NCBI RefSeq assembly: GCF_013745115.1
Contig: NZ_CP051151.1
Coordinates: forward strand, 744,001-808,000
Origin: Hujiaoplasma nucleasis
Lineage (GTDB): Bacteria; Bacillota_I; Bacilli_A; Izemoplasmatales; Hujiaoplasmataceae
Length of the DNA: 64,000 nucleotides
Direction: 5' to 3'
Position numbers and translations under genes: made by a program. How positions within the stretch are numbered: the first letter of the stretch is position 1; the number at the start of each line of letters is the position of its first letter. This document shows positions 9,396 through 18,862 of the stretch, one piece after another. The notes below the pieces were generated by a model. That model had not been told where the DNA came from. It made no database searches and worked only from the letters and a program-made list of their open reading frames with translations.

Positions 9396-10823
9396 TTATC
9401 CTCTTAAATCTTCAATCATTTTATTTTTGATTTTCCATAGTGCTTTTGATAAATCTACGTAATATTGATGAGGGAAATCAAAACGTCTAACTTCTGGCCA
9501 TAGCGAATTTAACTGATTTTGAGCAAAATCTCTGATTTCTTTTAATGAAGGTCTTTCATAGACTCTTTGGCCATTTTCATAGATAATTTCATGCATTTGT
9601 ATAAGTTGATAATTATCAAATGTTTTTTGTTTCCAAATATTAATAGGATCAAAAATAGTCAGAGGTTTTTTTGTATTAAGCTTTTCACTATCCAAAGAAA
9701 TCAAATCCGCATCAAAATGACCTTCTTCATCCATAATACGCCAAACTGTTTTAAAATGAGGTGTTGTAATTTTTTCAACATTATCAGATATTTTTATTTT
9801 AGGAACGATTTCATTATTTTCTTCTATAGCCACTAATTTATAAACGGAACCAAATACTGGGTCACTTTTCGCAGTAATTAATCTTTCACCAACACCAAAA
9901 ATATCAATTGGCGCACCTTGAATTAATAAATCTTTAATAATTCTTTCATCTAATGAGTTGCTGACGGTGATTGTGCAGTTTTCTAAACCAGCTTGATCTA
10001 ATAATTTTCTTGTTGCTTTAGATAAATAAGTTAAGTCTCCAGAATCAATTCTTACTGAATATTTCTTAACACCCTTAGGTATTAAGACTTCTTTAATAAC
10101 CCTAATGGCATTAGGAACACCAGAACTTAAAGTATCATAAGTATCCAACAAAAAAGTTGAATGATTCGGATAAATATTGGCGTAAGTTTTAAAAGCCTCA
10201 TATTCAGAATCAAACATCTGAATCCAAGAATGGGCCATCGTTCCACCAGATGGTACTCCATACACTTGATCACTAATGACATTAGATGTTGCATCTATAC
10301 CACCTATATAAGCAGCGCGAGCCCCATTCAATGAAGCCGTTAACCCTTGAGCACGACGAGCACCCATTTCAATCACAGTTCTACCCTTGGCTGCGTATTT
10401 TATTCTTGATGCTTTTGTTGCTATAAGCGTTTGATGATTAATCACTTGTAATAAATAAGTTTCTAATATCTGAGCTTCTATAATGGGTGCTTTAATGGTG
10501 ACAATAGGCTCATTAGGGAAAATAATGCTACCTTCTTTAAAAGAATAAATATCACCAGAGAATTTAAAATTTCTTAAATATTTTAAAAAACCCTCTGAAA
10601 ACATTTTTTTTGATTTTAAGAATTCAATATCCTCATCGTCAAAACTCAAATCATCAATAAAATCCATAATCGTTTCAAGTCCTGCAAATAAAGCATAACC
10701 TCCACCATCCGGATTTTTTCTATAATATAAATCAAAATAGGCTATTTGATCTTTCATTCCAGATTCAAAATACCCATTGGCCATTGTTAATTCATAAAAA
10801 TCTATTACCATCGCTTTATTCAT
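9396..10823 (-). CDS. pncB: Nicotinate phosphoribosyltransferase
   Basis: Makes nicotinate mononucleotide from nicotinate and PRPP, the committed step of NAD salvage by deamidation. At 475 residues it is of the longer Firmicutes type, opening with the characteristic DFYELTMANGYF and containing RIDSGDLTYLSK and a phosphate-binding IFGVGERLITAK. It starts with an ATGA overlap on the pncA stop codon, so the two are translationally coupled. Together with pncA it converts nicotinamide to NaMN. No de novo NAD genes are in the window. Confidence 0.95.
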   Translation of the reverse strand: MNKAMVIDFYELTMANGYFESGMKDQIAYFDLYYRKNPDGGGYALFAGLETIMDFIDDLSFDDEDIEFLKSKKMFSEGFLKYLRNFKFSGDIYSFKEGSIIFPNEPIVTIKAPIIEAQILETYLLQVINHQTLIATKASRIKYAAKGRTVIEMGARRAQGLTASLNGARAAYIGGIDATSNVISDQVYGVPSGGTMAHSWIQMFDSEYEAFKTYANIYPNHSTFLLDTYDTLSSGVPNAIRVIKEVLIPKGVKKYSVRIDSGDLTYLSKATRKLLDQAGLENCTITVSNSLDERIIKDLLIQGAPIDIFGVGERLITAKSDPVFGSVYKLVAIEENNEIVPKIKISDNVEKITTPHFKTVWRIMDEEGHFDADLISLDSEKLNTKKPLTIFDPINIWKQKTFDNYQLIQMHEIIYENGQRVYERPSLKEIRDFAQNQLNSLWPEVRRFDFPHQYYVDLSKALWKIKNKMIEDLRG

Positions 10824-11347
10824 CTGTTTATAACTTCTATATGAAGTCCCTCCATTACATCTAAAGATTTTTTATGCAAAACATCATCAGCTGAAGCCGT
10901 AGCTAGAGCATCAACAAGTATATGAGCATTGGGCAAAGCAGCTTTAGCAATCACAGCATTCGATATCACACAAATATTGGAAACTAAACCACACAATTCA
11001 ATAAACTCATAGCCCTTATCTTTTAAATATATACCTAAATCAATTGAAGGAAAAGTCTTTTTTTCGAAAATCATATCTTCCTTATCAATTAACTTTAAAA
11101 CATCTTCTTGAATTTCATGTCCTCTACTACCCTTGATACAGTGATCAACCGGTAAGTGTTTGCCTTCTTCTGTATTTAAGTAATCAAAGTCATGTGTATC
11201 TTTAGTAAAGATGATGTCATGATCATTAAATCGATAATTTTTTACTTTATTGATAATTTGATCTTTAATTTCCAAAGCATTTTTGAAACCTAAAGACCCA
11301 TCAATAAAATCATTTTGATAATCGACAACAATTAAACATTTTTTCAT
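10820..11347 (-). CDS. pncA: Nicotinamidase / isochorismatase-family cysteine hydrolase
   Basis: Deamidates nicotinamide to nicotinate. 175 residues from ATG 11347, preferred over an upstream in-frame start because GGTGGTGATTG is correctly spaced. Catalytic residues of the family are visible: Asp in VVDYQNDF, Lys in FEKKTF, and nucleophilic Cys in GLVSNICVISN, preceded by the cis-peptide region. The metal-binding DTHDFDYL and HLPVDHCIKGSRGHE are typical of nicotinamidases. First gene of the operon feeding pncB. Confidence 0.92.
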   Translation of the reverse strand: MKKCLIVVDYQNDFIDGSLGFKNALEIKDQIINKVKNYRFNDHDIIFTKDTHDFDYLNTEEGKHLPVDHCIKGSRGHEIQEDVLKLIDKEDMIFEKKTFPSIDLGIYLKDKGYEFIELCGLVSNICVISNAVIAKAALPNAHILVDALATASADDVLHKKSLDVMEGLHIEVINR

Positions 11348-11408
11348 ACAATCACCACCACGCATTATATTATAACACTTAATGCATAATTTAATAAAAA
11401 ATTACATT

Positions 11409-11436
11409 AAAAAAGTCTGTGAATCAACACAGACTT
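11409..11436 (-). terminator. Intrinsic terminator of sodA
   Basis: 9-bp arms AAGTCTGTG and CACAGACTT with a 6-nt loop; on the minus strand it runs into six T residues, ten bases after the sodA stop. Confidence 0.85.
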
Positions 11437-11445
11437 AATCTTTAT

Positions 11446-12063
11446 TTATACTAATGCTTGATAATATTTTGAAACTTGTTCCCAATTAATCACTTTAAAG
11501 AAGTTTTCAACGTATTCAGGACGTTTATTTTGATAGTTTAAGTAATAAGCATGTTCCCAAACATCAAGTGCTAGGATAGGTTGTCCCATATCAAATGGTG
11601 TATCTTGATTGGCTGTTGAAACAACTTTTAACTTCTTGTCATTAGTCACGACTAACCATGCCCAACCACTTCCAAATCTAGTATTGGCTGCTTGCATAAA
11701 TTCTTCTTTGAACTGATCAAAAGAACCAAATTGATTATTGATGGCTTTTTCTAAATCACTTGACATTTTAGATTCTTTCGGTGAAAGAATTGTCCAAAAT
11801 AATCGATGGTTATAATAACCTCCACCATTATTAATAACTGCTTGTTTTTTTCCTTCAGGCACAAGATCTAAGTTCTTTAAAACTTCTTCAACATCTTTAT
11901 CTAGCAAATCATTATGCCCCTCTAAAGCATTAACATACTTAGTGATGTATCCTTGGTGGTGTTTACTATAATGAATCTCCATAGTTAAAGCATCAATATA
12001 AGGTTCTAAGTCTTTATAATTATAAGTTAGTTCTGGTAAAATATGTTTCATTTTTTCATTCAA
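11446..12063 (-). CDS. sodA: Superoxide dismutase, Mn type
   Basis: Dismutates superoxide in the cytoplasm. 205 residues with all four metal ligands: His in HYSKHHQGY, His in NNGGGYYNHRLFW, and Asp plus His in DVWEHAYY. The NNGGG motif and Gln in STANQDTP are the pattern associated with manganese rather than iron enzymes. The start has GGGAG four bases upstream; a second in-frame ATG four codons on is possible. Monocistronic. It fits an anaerobe or microaerobe coping with oxygen. Confidence 0.95.
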   Translation of the reverse strand: MNEKMKHILPELTYNYKDLEPYIDALTMEIHYSKHHQGYITKYVNALEGHNDLLDKDVEEVLKNLDLVPEGKKQAVINNGGGYYNHRLFWTILSPKESKMSSDLEKAINNQFGSFDQFKEEFMQAANTRFGSGWAWLVVTNDKKLKVVSTANQDTPFDMGQPILALDVWEHAYYLNYQNKRPEYVENFFKVINWEQVSKYYQALV

Positions 12064-12087
12064 CTCCCTTTCTATATTTGTACTCTT

Positions 12088-12116
12088 ATTATCTCATATA
12101 TTTATTTCGAATTCAA
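12088..12116 (-). promoter_or_regulatory. sodA promoter
   Basis: Minus-strand TTGAAT (12111-12116) and GATAAT (12088-12093) with 17-bp spacing, 25 bp ahead of the sodA start. Confidence 0.6.
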
Positions 12117-12131
12117 AAGATGTGCTTAAAA

Positions 12132-12153
12132 GAAAAAGAGACCTAAGGTCTCT
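12132..12153 (-). terminator. Intrinsic terminator of the hemolysin III-like gene
   Basis: Arms AGAGACC and GGTCTCT with a 3-nt loop; the minus strand continues with five T residues. Confidence 0.75.
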
Positions 12154-12157
12154 CAAT

Positions 12158-12778
12158 TTATAAGATAATTTGATATATCACTAGGTAATGTAGTAAACTG
12201 CCTATCATTACAAATAAATGCCATATAAAATGATGATATTTAAATTTAGCTAGATAAAAAACCACACCAAGAGTATATGATAAACCACCAAATACCAAGA
12301 ACCATAACTGAGGTTTTATTAATGGATACACATCATTCCATACAAAAACCACAGACCAACCCATCAACAAGTATATGGCTAAATGAACATATTGGTATTT
12401 CTTTATCCATATGGCCTTAAAGACAATACCAGTAATGGTTAAGGTCCACATTATAGATAAATAGATTAAGGCAAAAGATAATTCTAAGGTATGTAAAATT
12501 ATAGGGGTATAGGTTCCTACAATTAATAAGAAAATAGCAGAATGATCAAATCTTTGAAATACAGCCCTTGTTCTTTTAAAAAAATCGGGAAAACTATGAA
12601 ATAAAGTACTAGATAAATATAAAAAGAATAAACAAAAACCATAGATAATCCCGGATATATAACCCATTGTTGTATCAGCTTTAATGATTAATAAGATTAA
12701 ACCAAGTATAGACAACAAAGCACCTAGACCATGTGTGATTGAATCAGCAAGTAATTCTCCTAATGATGACTTTTTCAT
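12158..12778 (-). CDS. Hemolysin III / TrhA-family membrane protein
   Basis: 206-residue seven-helix membrane protein of the hemolysin III (PAQR-like) family. Metal-binding motif residues are present: SxxxH in LSSTLFHSF, DHS in QRFDHSAIF, and a C-terminal HHFIWHLFVMIGSLLHY with the paired His of the family. ATG at 12778 is chosen because GGAGG lies four bases upstream. Family members are linked to membrane-lipid homeostasis; true hemolysin activity should not be assumed. Monocistronic. Confidence 0.9.
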   Translation of the reverse strand: MKKSSLGELLADSITHGLGALLSILGLILLIIKADTTMGYISGIIYGFCLFFLYLSSTLFHSFPDFFKRTRAVFQRFDHSAIFLLIVGTYTPIILHTLELSFALIYLSIMWTLTITGIVFKAIWIKKYQYVHLAIYLLMGWSVVFVWNDVYPLIKPQLWFLVFGGLSYTLGVVFYLAKFKYHHFIWHLFVMIGSLLHYLVIYQIIL

Positions 12779-12833
12779 GTGACCTCCAATTACTATGTCA
12801 CACATAATACTTTAAAATTAATAAAAAGTCAAT

Positions 12834-13538
12834 TTAATCGATATATTTTTTATAAAAATCTTCAAGAGAACCTTGATCAAAATGACTGATATCTAAATTT
12901 TGATTGTTCTTTAAGCAATCTTTAACTAAATAGACTTTCACACCTAATTCTTGAACTATCATATCCTCATAAGCATCATTTCCAACCATAATTGTCATTT
13001 TTGGATCTAAATTATAGTTTTTAAGAATACTATCGTAATATTCGATATTTGGTTTAGCATAGGCTGAATTTTCATAAGTCGTTACTAGTTCAAAATCATC
13101 TATATTTAATCCAGCCCACTCAACTCTTCTTTGTGTAGCGACTAATGGAAAAATAGGATTCGTCAACAAAAACACTCTTTTGCCTTTTACTTTTAAATTT
13201 TCTATGATTTTCTTAGAAAATGGATTAGGAGAAGTTGAATCAAAGACATGAGAAAACTCATTTTTATAAAAGTTTTCTAGCTTAATCTTTAAGGCTTGTC
13301 TACCTTCTATTTCTGGATGAAAAATATTCCAGAAAACCTCTTCATTAGAATATAATCCGTTATTATTAACCATGGCTTTAGTTCCTTGCCATAACCGATC
13401 AATCATGACTTTAGAATCATAGCCCAATTCAATAAATTTTTTAGATAAAAGCCCTAAGTATTTTTGTAAAAAAACATCTTCATCAAGGGGTAACAATGTC
13501 CCATCTAAATCAAATAAGTAATTTTCTATCATAGTCAT
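12834..13538 (-). CDS. HAD-superfamily hydrolase
   Basis: About 234 residues with the HAD phosphatase motifs: DLDGTLLPLD (nucleophile and acid/base Asp) at the N-terminus, FLLTNP as motif II, Lys in AKPNIEYYD as motif III, and MVGNDAYED as motif IV. The cap is helical (C1 type). Substrate cannot be read from sequence. No strong ribosome site is visible; ATG at 13538 or 13532 are both possible. It follows rpiB behind a hairpin that may reduce readthrough from the long upstream operon. Confidence 0.85.
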   Translation of the reverse strand: MTMIENYLFDLDGTLLPLDEDVFLQKYLGLLSKKFIELGYDSKVMIDRLWQGTKAMVNNNGLYSNEEVFWNIFHPEIEGRQALKIKLENFYKNEFSHVFDSTSPNPFSKKIIENLKVKGKRVFLLTNPIFPLVATQRRVEWAGLNIDDFELVTTYENSAYAKPNIEYYDSILKNYNLDPKMTIMVGNDAYEDMIVQELGVKVYLVKDCLKNNQNLDISHFDQGSLEDFYKKYID

Positions 13539-13542
13539 TTTC

Positions 13543-13566
13543 AAAAATAACCGCTTTTCAGCGGCT
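13543..13566 (-). terminator. Weak terminator or attenuator after rpiB
   Basis: GC-rich arms AACCGC and GCGGCT with a 6-nt loop overlap the rpiB stop, and the minus strand continues ATTTTTG. It separates rpiB from the HAD gene. Confidence 0.55.
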
Positions 13567-14014
13567 ATTTAATTTCTCCTGTTTCATCAATTTCTTTTAT
13601 TTGGTCCACTCGAATTTGGTGGCGATCTCCTAAAAAGCTAGTCTCCAACCAAATCTTTACAATCATTTTAGCAAGTTCATCTCCAACAACCCTTGACCCT
13701 AAGGCTAACATATTAGCGTCATTATGTTCTCTAGACATTTGTGCTGAATACGGTTCAGAACAATTGACACAACGAATACCTTTAACCTTATTGGCTGTTA
13801 TAGAAATACCTACACCAGTTCCACAAAAAATAATGCCTTTTTCACATTCTCCTGAAGCTACAGCTTGTGCTGCTTTTAAACCATATTCTGGATAGTGGAC
13901 TGATTGATTTGAGTAAGTTCCATAGTCCTTGTAATCTAACTTAAGTTCATCTAAATATTCCATAATTACTTTTTTTAATGGCAAACCTGCATGATCTGAT
14001 CCTAACGCTATCAT
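13565..14014 (-). CDS. rpiB: Ribose-5-phosphate isomerase B
   Basis: Interconverts ribose 5-phosphate and ribulose 5-phosphate in the pentose phosphate pathway. 149 residues from ATG 14014, chosen because AAGGAG is seven bases upstream. Substrate motifs are intact: GSDHAG at the N-terminus, catalytic Cys in FCGTGVGIS, NKVKGIRC and REHNDANMLALGSR. It follows the radical SAM gene closely on the same strand and is probably co-transcribed, without an obvious functional link. Confidence 0.94.
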   Translation of the reverse strand: MIALGSDHAGLPLKKVIMEYLDELKLDYKDYGTYSNQSVHYPEYGLKAAQAVASGECEKGIIFCGTGVGISITANKVKGIRCVNCSEPYSAQMSREHNDANMLALGSRVVGDELAKMIVKIWLETSFLGDRHQIRVDQIKEIDETGEIK

Positions 14015-14031
14015 TATTTCACTCCTTTTCA

Positions 14032-14898
14032 TTAAAACAAAGATAATTGATTGGGATTTCTGTTATCAAAATAATTGATATAATCCCAAATTTCATCTTC
14101 CTTATACATGATACCAAATTTTTCACAAAAATTGTGAAGATAATTGGTTAATTCTTCATTATTTTTACTCATCACATGGTATCTAAAACCAAACTCTTCT
14201 ATATATTTTTTCTTTAATCCAGGATACAATCTATCTAATTGTTGGTAAAAATACTCCCGATTACCCCTTCTTAAAGTTAAGCCAGCACCATACCAAATAA
14301 CACCCTTAACACCCAACTCTTTAGATCTATTTAATATTGCTTTTAAATTATCTAAATCATCATTGATATAAGGTAACAAAGGAGATATCCATAAAATGAC
14401 TGGTATATTTAAATCTCTTAATATTTTTATAGCTTCAAATCTAGCGGATGTTGAAGTCACATTTGGTTCTATTTTTAATGATAAATCATCATCCATACAA
14501 GTAATAGTCATTTGTACAACTAAGCGAGAAGTTTTATGAATTTTTTTTAATAAATCTAAATCTTTAAGAAATAAATCTGATTTTGTTTGAAAAGACAAGG
14601 GAAAACCATGTTTTGAAATCACTTCAAAACAGGCTCTAGTTTGCTTTAATACAGGTTCTAAATCCATAAAAGGATCACTCATAGCCCCTGTTTTAATCAT
14701 AATCTTCTTCTTTTTTCTAGATAACTCTTGATCAAGCATCATAGCTGCATCTTCTTTAATTTCAATATCAGTAAAATCATGGTTCATTTGATAACAGTCA
14801 CTTCTAGAATCACAATATATACAAGCATGAATACAACCTCTTGTTAAATTTAGCCTACCATTGGCTTGTAATATGTGTTTATATTTTTTATAATGCAT
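14032..14898 (-). CDS. Radical SAM protein, spore-photoproduct-lyase-like subfamily
   Basis: 288 residues with the [4Fe-4S] motif CIHACIYC (about residues 22-29), preceded by NLTRGC, as in SPL-like radical SAM proteins of the PA0069/Rv2578c type. Downstream GAMSDPF and IEPNVTSTSARFE are typical for that group. The substrate is unknown and a DNA photoproduct role is not implied, because family members occur in non-sporulating bacteria. It starts two bases after the ABC ATPase stop, so it is probably part of the transporter operon. Confidence 0.85.
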   Translation of the reverse strand: MHYKKYKHILQANGRLNLTRGCIHACIYCDSRSDCYQMNHDFTDIEIKEDAAMMLDQELSRKKKKIMIKTGAMSDPFMDLEPVLKQTRACFEVISKHGFPLSFQTKSDLFLKDLDLLKKIHKTSRLVVQMTITCMDDDLSLKIEPNVTSTSARFEAIKILRDLNIPVILWISPLLPYINDDLDNLKAILNRSKELGVKGVIWYGAGLTLRRGNREYFYQQLDRLYPGLKKKYIEEFGFRYHVMSKNNEELTNYLHNFCEKFGIMYKEDEIWDYINYFDNRNPNQLSLF

Positions 14899-14900
14899 AC

Positions 14901-15605
14901 TTATCTCACTTTTTTCATAAATTCCTTAAGTTCATATGTTTTAGGATAATCCAATATTTCAGGTTTACCATGTTCTCTAATTTGCCCATCATGCATAAAA
15001 ATAACATAGTCTGCAAAATCCCTTACAAAGCTAAGGACATGGGTCACAAAAATAAATTCTTTTCCTAAATCTTTTAACTCTTCAACAGCGGTTAATACTT
15101 CATAAGTTAAAATTGGATCTAATGAGGCTGTAGGTTCATCCAAAAATATAAATTCAGGATTAATCGATAATGCTCTAGCGATAGAAGCTCTTTGAGCCTG
15201 TCCGCCAGAAACTTTATTAGGCTTTTTTTTCATTTGATCAGATAAATGCAATAAATTCAAATATTTTTCAGCAATTGCATTGGCCTGATCTTTACCAATT
15301 TTTCTTGTTTTTTCTAAGACTAAAGTAATATTTCTCTTTAATGTTAAATGAGGAAATAAATTATGATTTTGAAATACAAAACCAACTCTCTTTTTATGAT
15401 TAGGATCCCTTACACTCATGTCATTAATGTATATATCTCCTATTGTTGGTTTTTCTACACCAGACATCAATCTTAGTAAAGTTGACTTACCAGAACCAGA
15501 AACACCAATAATAGCGATAGAGTGATGGTTTTCTAAGATAAAATTTAAGTCTTTTAATACATGAACATCGTATTGATGAGTAATATTTTCAATTTGAATT
15601 TTCAT
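14901..15605 (-). CDS. Polar amino-acid ABC transporter ATP-binding protein
   Basis: 235 residues from ATG 15605, preferred because AAGGAA lies at normal distance and it forms an ATGA overlap with the permease stop. Walker A GVSGSGKST, Q-loop VFQNHNLFPH, signature VSGGQAQRASIARAL, Walker B FIFLDEPTASLDP and the His switch FVTHV are all complete. It energises uptake with the neighbouring permease and binding lipoprotein (GlnQ/HisP type). Confidence 0.93.
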   Translation of the reverse strand: MKIQIENITHQYDVHVLKDLNFILENHHSIAIIGVSGSGKSTLLRLMSGVEKPTIGDIYINDMSVRDPNHKKRVGFVFQNHNLFPHLTLKRNITLVLEKTRKIGKDQANAIAEKYLNLLHLSDQMKKKPNKVSGGQAQRASIARALSINPEFIFLDEPTASLDPILTYEVLTAVEELKDLGKEFIFVTHVLSFVRDFADYVIFMHDGQIREHGKPEILDYPKTYELKEFMKKVR

Positions 15606-16354
15606 AATGACCATTTCCTTTCTATCCACTTTGTCATTTGTGATAATGGAATAGTAATAATTAAATAAAGAACCCACATTAATAAATAACCTTCCACGAA
15701 AGCAAATGTCCTTGATTGTGCAGATGAAATGGCTTGAAATAATTCAAAATAACTTAAGAAATGCAAGAGTGCAGAACCCTTAATAATCAAAGAAAAATTA
15801 TTCATCATCGGAGGCATTAATATTCTTATCGCCTGAGGAAAAATGATATAAAGATATCTTTGAAAAGATGTGAAACCAAAAAGATCCATGGCTAAATATT
15901 GTTCATCCGAAATAGAAGAAAAAGCTGATTTAAAGACATTTTTCATGTAAGGAGCCATATAAATAACCAAGGCATAGACCCCAACATAAGTAATGTCCCT
16001 TAAACCAAAAGCTGGACCAATTAAAAAACCCATTAGAATAATTAAGACCATTAATGGTGTTCCATATACTATCTCAGTTAAAACATCAATCAAAGCATTA
16101 AAGTATTTAATTTTAGATTTTTGCATCAAGAAAAAGATAAAACCTAATATCATTGACCCTATTAAAGCTAAAACAGATACAATAATGGTATTTTTCATAC
16201 CATCAATGATGATAGGTTCATAGGGCTTATACATGGTAAAATCTAATTCTGATGTTTGTCTTAATGCAATAAAGATTATTAGGGCAATAAGCGTTAATAT
16301 TGCTAATAAATAAGCAATAAAAGTCCTAACTTTATTCGTTAATATAGAACTCAA
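15602..16354 (-). CDS. Polar amino-acid ABC transporter permease
   Basis: 250-residue integral membrane subunit of the HisM/GlnP type. It has about five helices; the EAA-like cytoplasmic loop reads AMDLFGFTSFQRYLYIIFPQAIR. The start appears to be TTG within the end of the binding-protein gene, with AGGAAGG seven bases upstream; overlap is 23 bp. No in-frame ATG occurs before the first membrane helix. One permease gene implies a homodimer. Confidence 0.88.
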   Translation of the reverse strand: MSSILTNKVRTFIAYLLAILTLIALIIFIALRQTSELDFTMYKPYEPIIIDGMKNTIIVSVLALIGSMILGFIFFLMQKSKIKYFNALIDVLTEIVYGTPLMVLIILMGFLIGPAFGLRDITYVGVYALVIYMAPYMKNVFKSAFSSISDEQYLAMDLFGFTSFQRYLYIIFPQAIRILMPPMMNNFSLIIKGSALLHFLSYFELFQAISSAQSRTFAFVEGYLLMWVLYLIITIPLSQMTKWIERKWSL

Positions 16355-17243
16355 GTCCGTACCTTCCTAACTGAGCCAATAGCACCTCATCCCAATCCTC
16401 AGCAAGTTGATCATACAATCCGTCTTGGTCGCTAAAAGTTCCTATAAAATTATTTACTTGTGTTAGAAGTTCAGTATTTCCTGATTTAACAGCCATACCA
16501 ATGGCGCTTGATTGAAATGAATCCCATATAACCATCGTACGGCTCTTATTGGCATTATAGCCAGCTACAACTGGATTGGCAGACATTAATAAGATGTCAG
16601 CATATCCATTAGCAACTGATTCAACAGCAGTGACTAAATCGATAGCTTCAGTAACGTCTTTACCATATGATTCTGGGATAGAGGTAGATACTTGAGACAC
16701 AACACCGATATATCTAGTCTCTTCAATGGCTAAAATATCTTCAACAGTTGAATCTTCAGTTAATCCATGCTCATCAGCAAAATCTTGGTTAACCAAAGAA
16801 ATAATCTTGAAATAAAAATAAGGTTCAGAGAAATCCACTGATTCTTCTCTTTCAGGTGTAATACTCATAGAAGCAATGGCTATATCAATATTGCCAGCAT
16901 TAATGGCAGGTATAATAGAAGCAAAATTTGTATTGACAATTTCAACAGTTCTTCCGAGATAATCTCCTAGAGCATAAGCGATATCAACAGAAATTCCTTC
17001 AGGTTTGTTGGTTCCAATGGTTGTCGTTTCAAATGGTGGATACCTTAAATCCATCCCCACTCTTAAAGGTTCTAAGGGCTGAAAGTCAGTCGTTGAATTA
17101 TTGGCTGTCGATGAGCCTTCATTCGTCGTTAAATTTTCTGTATTTGAAGTATTCAATTCACTTGTTTCTTCTCCCGTCGTTGAACAAGCAAGAACGGCTA
17201 AAGCTAAAAATCCTATAGAAAACATAAGATAAAATTTTTTCAT
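16332..17243 (-). CDS. Amino-acid-binding lipoprotein of ABC transporter
   Basis: 303-residue extracellular solute-binding protein, family 3. A lipoprotein signal peptide ends in LAVLAC (Cys about residue 20), followed by a Ser/Thr/Asn-rich linker and the binding domain starting LRVGMDLRYPPFE, with INAGNIDIAIASMSITPEREESVDFSEPYF, the family signature region in part. The amino acid carried cannot be told. First gene of the transporter operon; AAAGGGGGATT is the ribosome site. Confidence 0.93.
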   Translation of the reverse strand: MKKFYLMFSIGFLALAVLACSTTGEETSELNTSNTENLTTNEGSSTANNSTTDFQPLEPLRVGMDLRYPPFETTTIGTNKPEGISVDIAYALGDYLGRTVEIVNTNFASIIPAINAGNIDIAIASMSITPEREESVDFSEPYFYFKIISLVNQDFADEHGLTEDSTVEDILAIEETRYIGVVSQVSTSIPESYGKDVTEAIDLVTAVESVANGYADILLMSANPVVAGYNANKSRTMVIWDSFQSSAIGMAVKSGNTELLTQVNNFIGTFSDQDGLYDQLAEDWDEVLLAQLGRYGLEFYINE

Positions 17244-17377
17244 TATAAATCCCCCTTTTTTTATATCTTACCATATTTGATAACTTTTCTTTAATAGAAT
17301 ACCCTATTTATTCATGGGAATTTAAGATTTTAAATAAATATGGTAAAATAGATTAAAGATTAATAAAGGATAAAGCC

Positions 17378-18313
17378 ATGAAATCAATTGAGATTAAAAA
17401 TATTTTCAAAAAAGAGTTTGACTTAGTCGGTGTTATTCACACAAAAGAATATATAGAAAAAGCTAAGTTAATGAATAAGGCTATCCCAGACAAGAAATTT
17501 CCTACTATGGTTGTCTTGGCTTTAGCTTACCCAAAAAGAATGATTAAACAAAACCATACACATTTGGTTGCTTCTTTTTATACTTTTGGAAAAGATTATC
17601 ATCTTGTAATGAAAGAGAAAATTCAATCAATCTGTGATCATTTTGATTTTGCCTATGAATATGGGGTAGACAATCATCCTCTAGACGAACGCTTGGCCGC
17701 TAGTATAGCTGGCTTAGGTTATTTTGCAAAAAACCAACTAATAATCAATAAAGACTATGGGTCATATATATTTCTAGCCTATGTCTTATTAGATATCAAA
17801 TTAGACCAGGAAATCAAATATCTTATAGATGATGATTGCAAGGATTGTACAAAATGTATTGAAGCTTGCCCGACCAATGCCTTACAAGAAGGTTCTTATA
17901 TTCAGGAAAGATGTATGAGTCATTATAATCAAAGTAAAAAAATCCTCTCTGAAGAAGAAATCAAGAAAAATTACACTTTATTTGGCTGTGATATTTGCCA
18001 AATGGTTTGTCCAAAAAACATCAAAAAAGGCCAAATAGTCCATCCAGAATTTGAACTTTCTAACAAAGAAAAAGTATCCATAGAAGATCTTTTTACCTTG
18101 TCTCAAAAAGATTTTAATCAAAAATACAATGACATGGCCTACCTCTGGAAGGGAAAAACCATTCTCATGAGAAACGCTTTAACCCTTCTCCACAATCAAA
18201 AAAACACTTCTTATAATCATCTTATTGAAAAAAGTATTTCAAAATTCAATATGCCATGGTATAAAGAAACAGCTGAACACATACTCAAAGAACTAAAAAA
18301 GGTGGAAAATTAA
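17378..18313 (+). CDS. queG: Epoxyqueuosine reductase
   Basis: Cobalamin- and iron-sulfur-dependent reductase for the last step of queuosine synthesis in tRNA. 311 residues, a short version lacking most of the C-terminal HEAT-like extension. Two [4Fe-4S] motifs are present, CKDCTKCIEACPTNAL (about residue 150) and CDICQMVCPKN (about 205), with the active-site region LDERLAASIAGLGYFAKN before them. Ribosome site AAAGGA. No other queuosine genes are nearby, so substrate is probably made from salvaged precursor or elsewhere in the genome. Confidence 0.92.
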   Translation: MKSIEIKNIFKKEFDLVGVIHTKEYIEKAKLMNKAIPDKKFPTMVVLALAYPKRMIKQNHTHLVASFYTFGKDYHLVMKEKIQSICDHFDFAYEYGVDNHPLDERLAASIAGLGYFAKNQLIINKDYGSYIFLAYVLLDIKLDQEIKYLIDDDCKDCTKCIEACPTNALQEGSYIQERCMSHYNQSKKILSEEEIKKNYTLFGCDICQMVCPKNIKKGQIVHPEFELSNKEKVSIEDLFTLSQKDFNQKYNDMAYLWKGKTILMRNALTLLHNQKNTSYNHLIEKSISKFNMPWYKETAEHILKELKKVEN

Positions 18314-18325
18314 TCCACCTTTTTA
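18298..18325. terminator. Terminator between queG and the permease pair
   Basis: Arms AAAGGTGGA and TCCACCTTT with a 7-nt loop and T-rich sequence on both strands; it spans the end of queG. Confidence 0.8.
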
Positions 18326-18862
18326 TTTTGAATAATCTTGAGCTTTTTCATTAAAGATAAGCTTTTCATCTTTAGTAAATACTTTATCAACCAATAAAGC
18401 AGAGATAATAAATACAATAATCATGGTCACATTAATAATCAAAGAAAACTTTAATCCTAGTGTTGTTATTTGATAAAATACGATAGGTAGTTTTAAAGAA
18501 GACCAAACCATTAAAAAGAAAATTACATTTGAATACTTTGCGCCTTTCTTTAACATCATCATCGCAATCGGAAAAGCAATCAATGTAGGACCTGCACTAA
18601 AAGCCCCTAAAACAAAAGCCAATACCATACCTTTGGTTTTGGATCCTTCTCCCATAAGTTTAATAATGGTTTCTCTTGGAATCCAAACATCAAACAAACC
18701 TATTAATATAAAAATAGGAGGTACAATCATTAACATACTTAGTATTTGTTTATAAGAATTTTCTAAAGCCTTGTAAGTTAGTTTAATATCTATAAAAGTA
18801 ATAACAATTAATACTATGACTGATAAGACCAAAAATTTATTTTTCTTAATAAAAACCATCAT
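18323..18862 (-). CDS. Predicted permease (COG0701/ArsP-like), half-size subunit 2
   Basis: 179-residue membrane protein with about five helices. It carries the family landmark GEGSKTKGMVLAFVLGAFSAGPT in its middle (loop plus pore helix, Gly/Ala-rich). It overlaps the preceding paralogous half-gene by ATGA. Full-length members contain two such halves in one chain, so the two products probably assemble as one permease. Substrate unknown; some relatives export organoarsenicals, which should not be transferred here. Confidence 0.72.
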   Translation of the reverse strand: MMVFIKKNKFLVLSVIVLIVITFIDIKLTYKALENSYKQILSMLMIVPPIFILIGLFDVWIPRETIIKLMGEGSKTKGMVLAFVLGAFSAGPTLIAFPIAMMMLKKGAKYSNVIFFLMVWSSLKLPIVFYQITTLGLKFSLIINVTMIIVFIISALLVDKVFTKDEKLIFNEKAQDYSK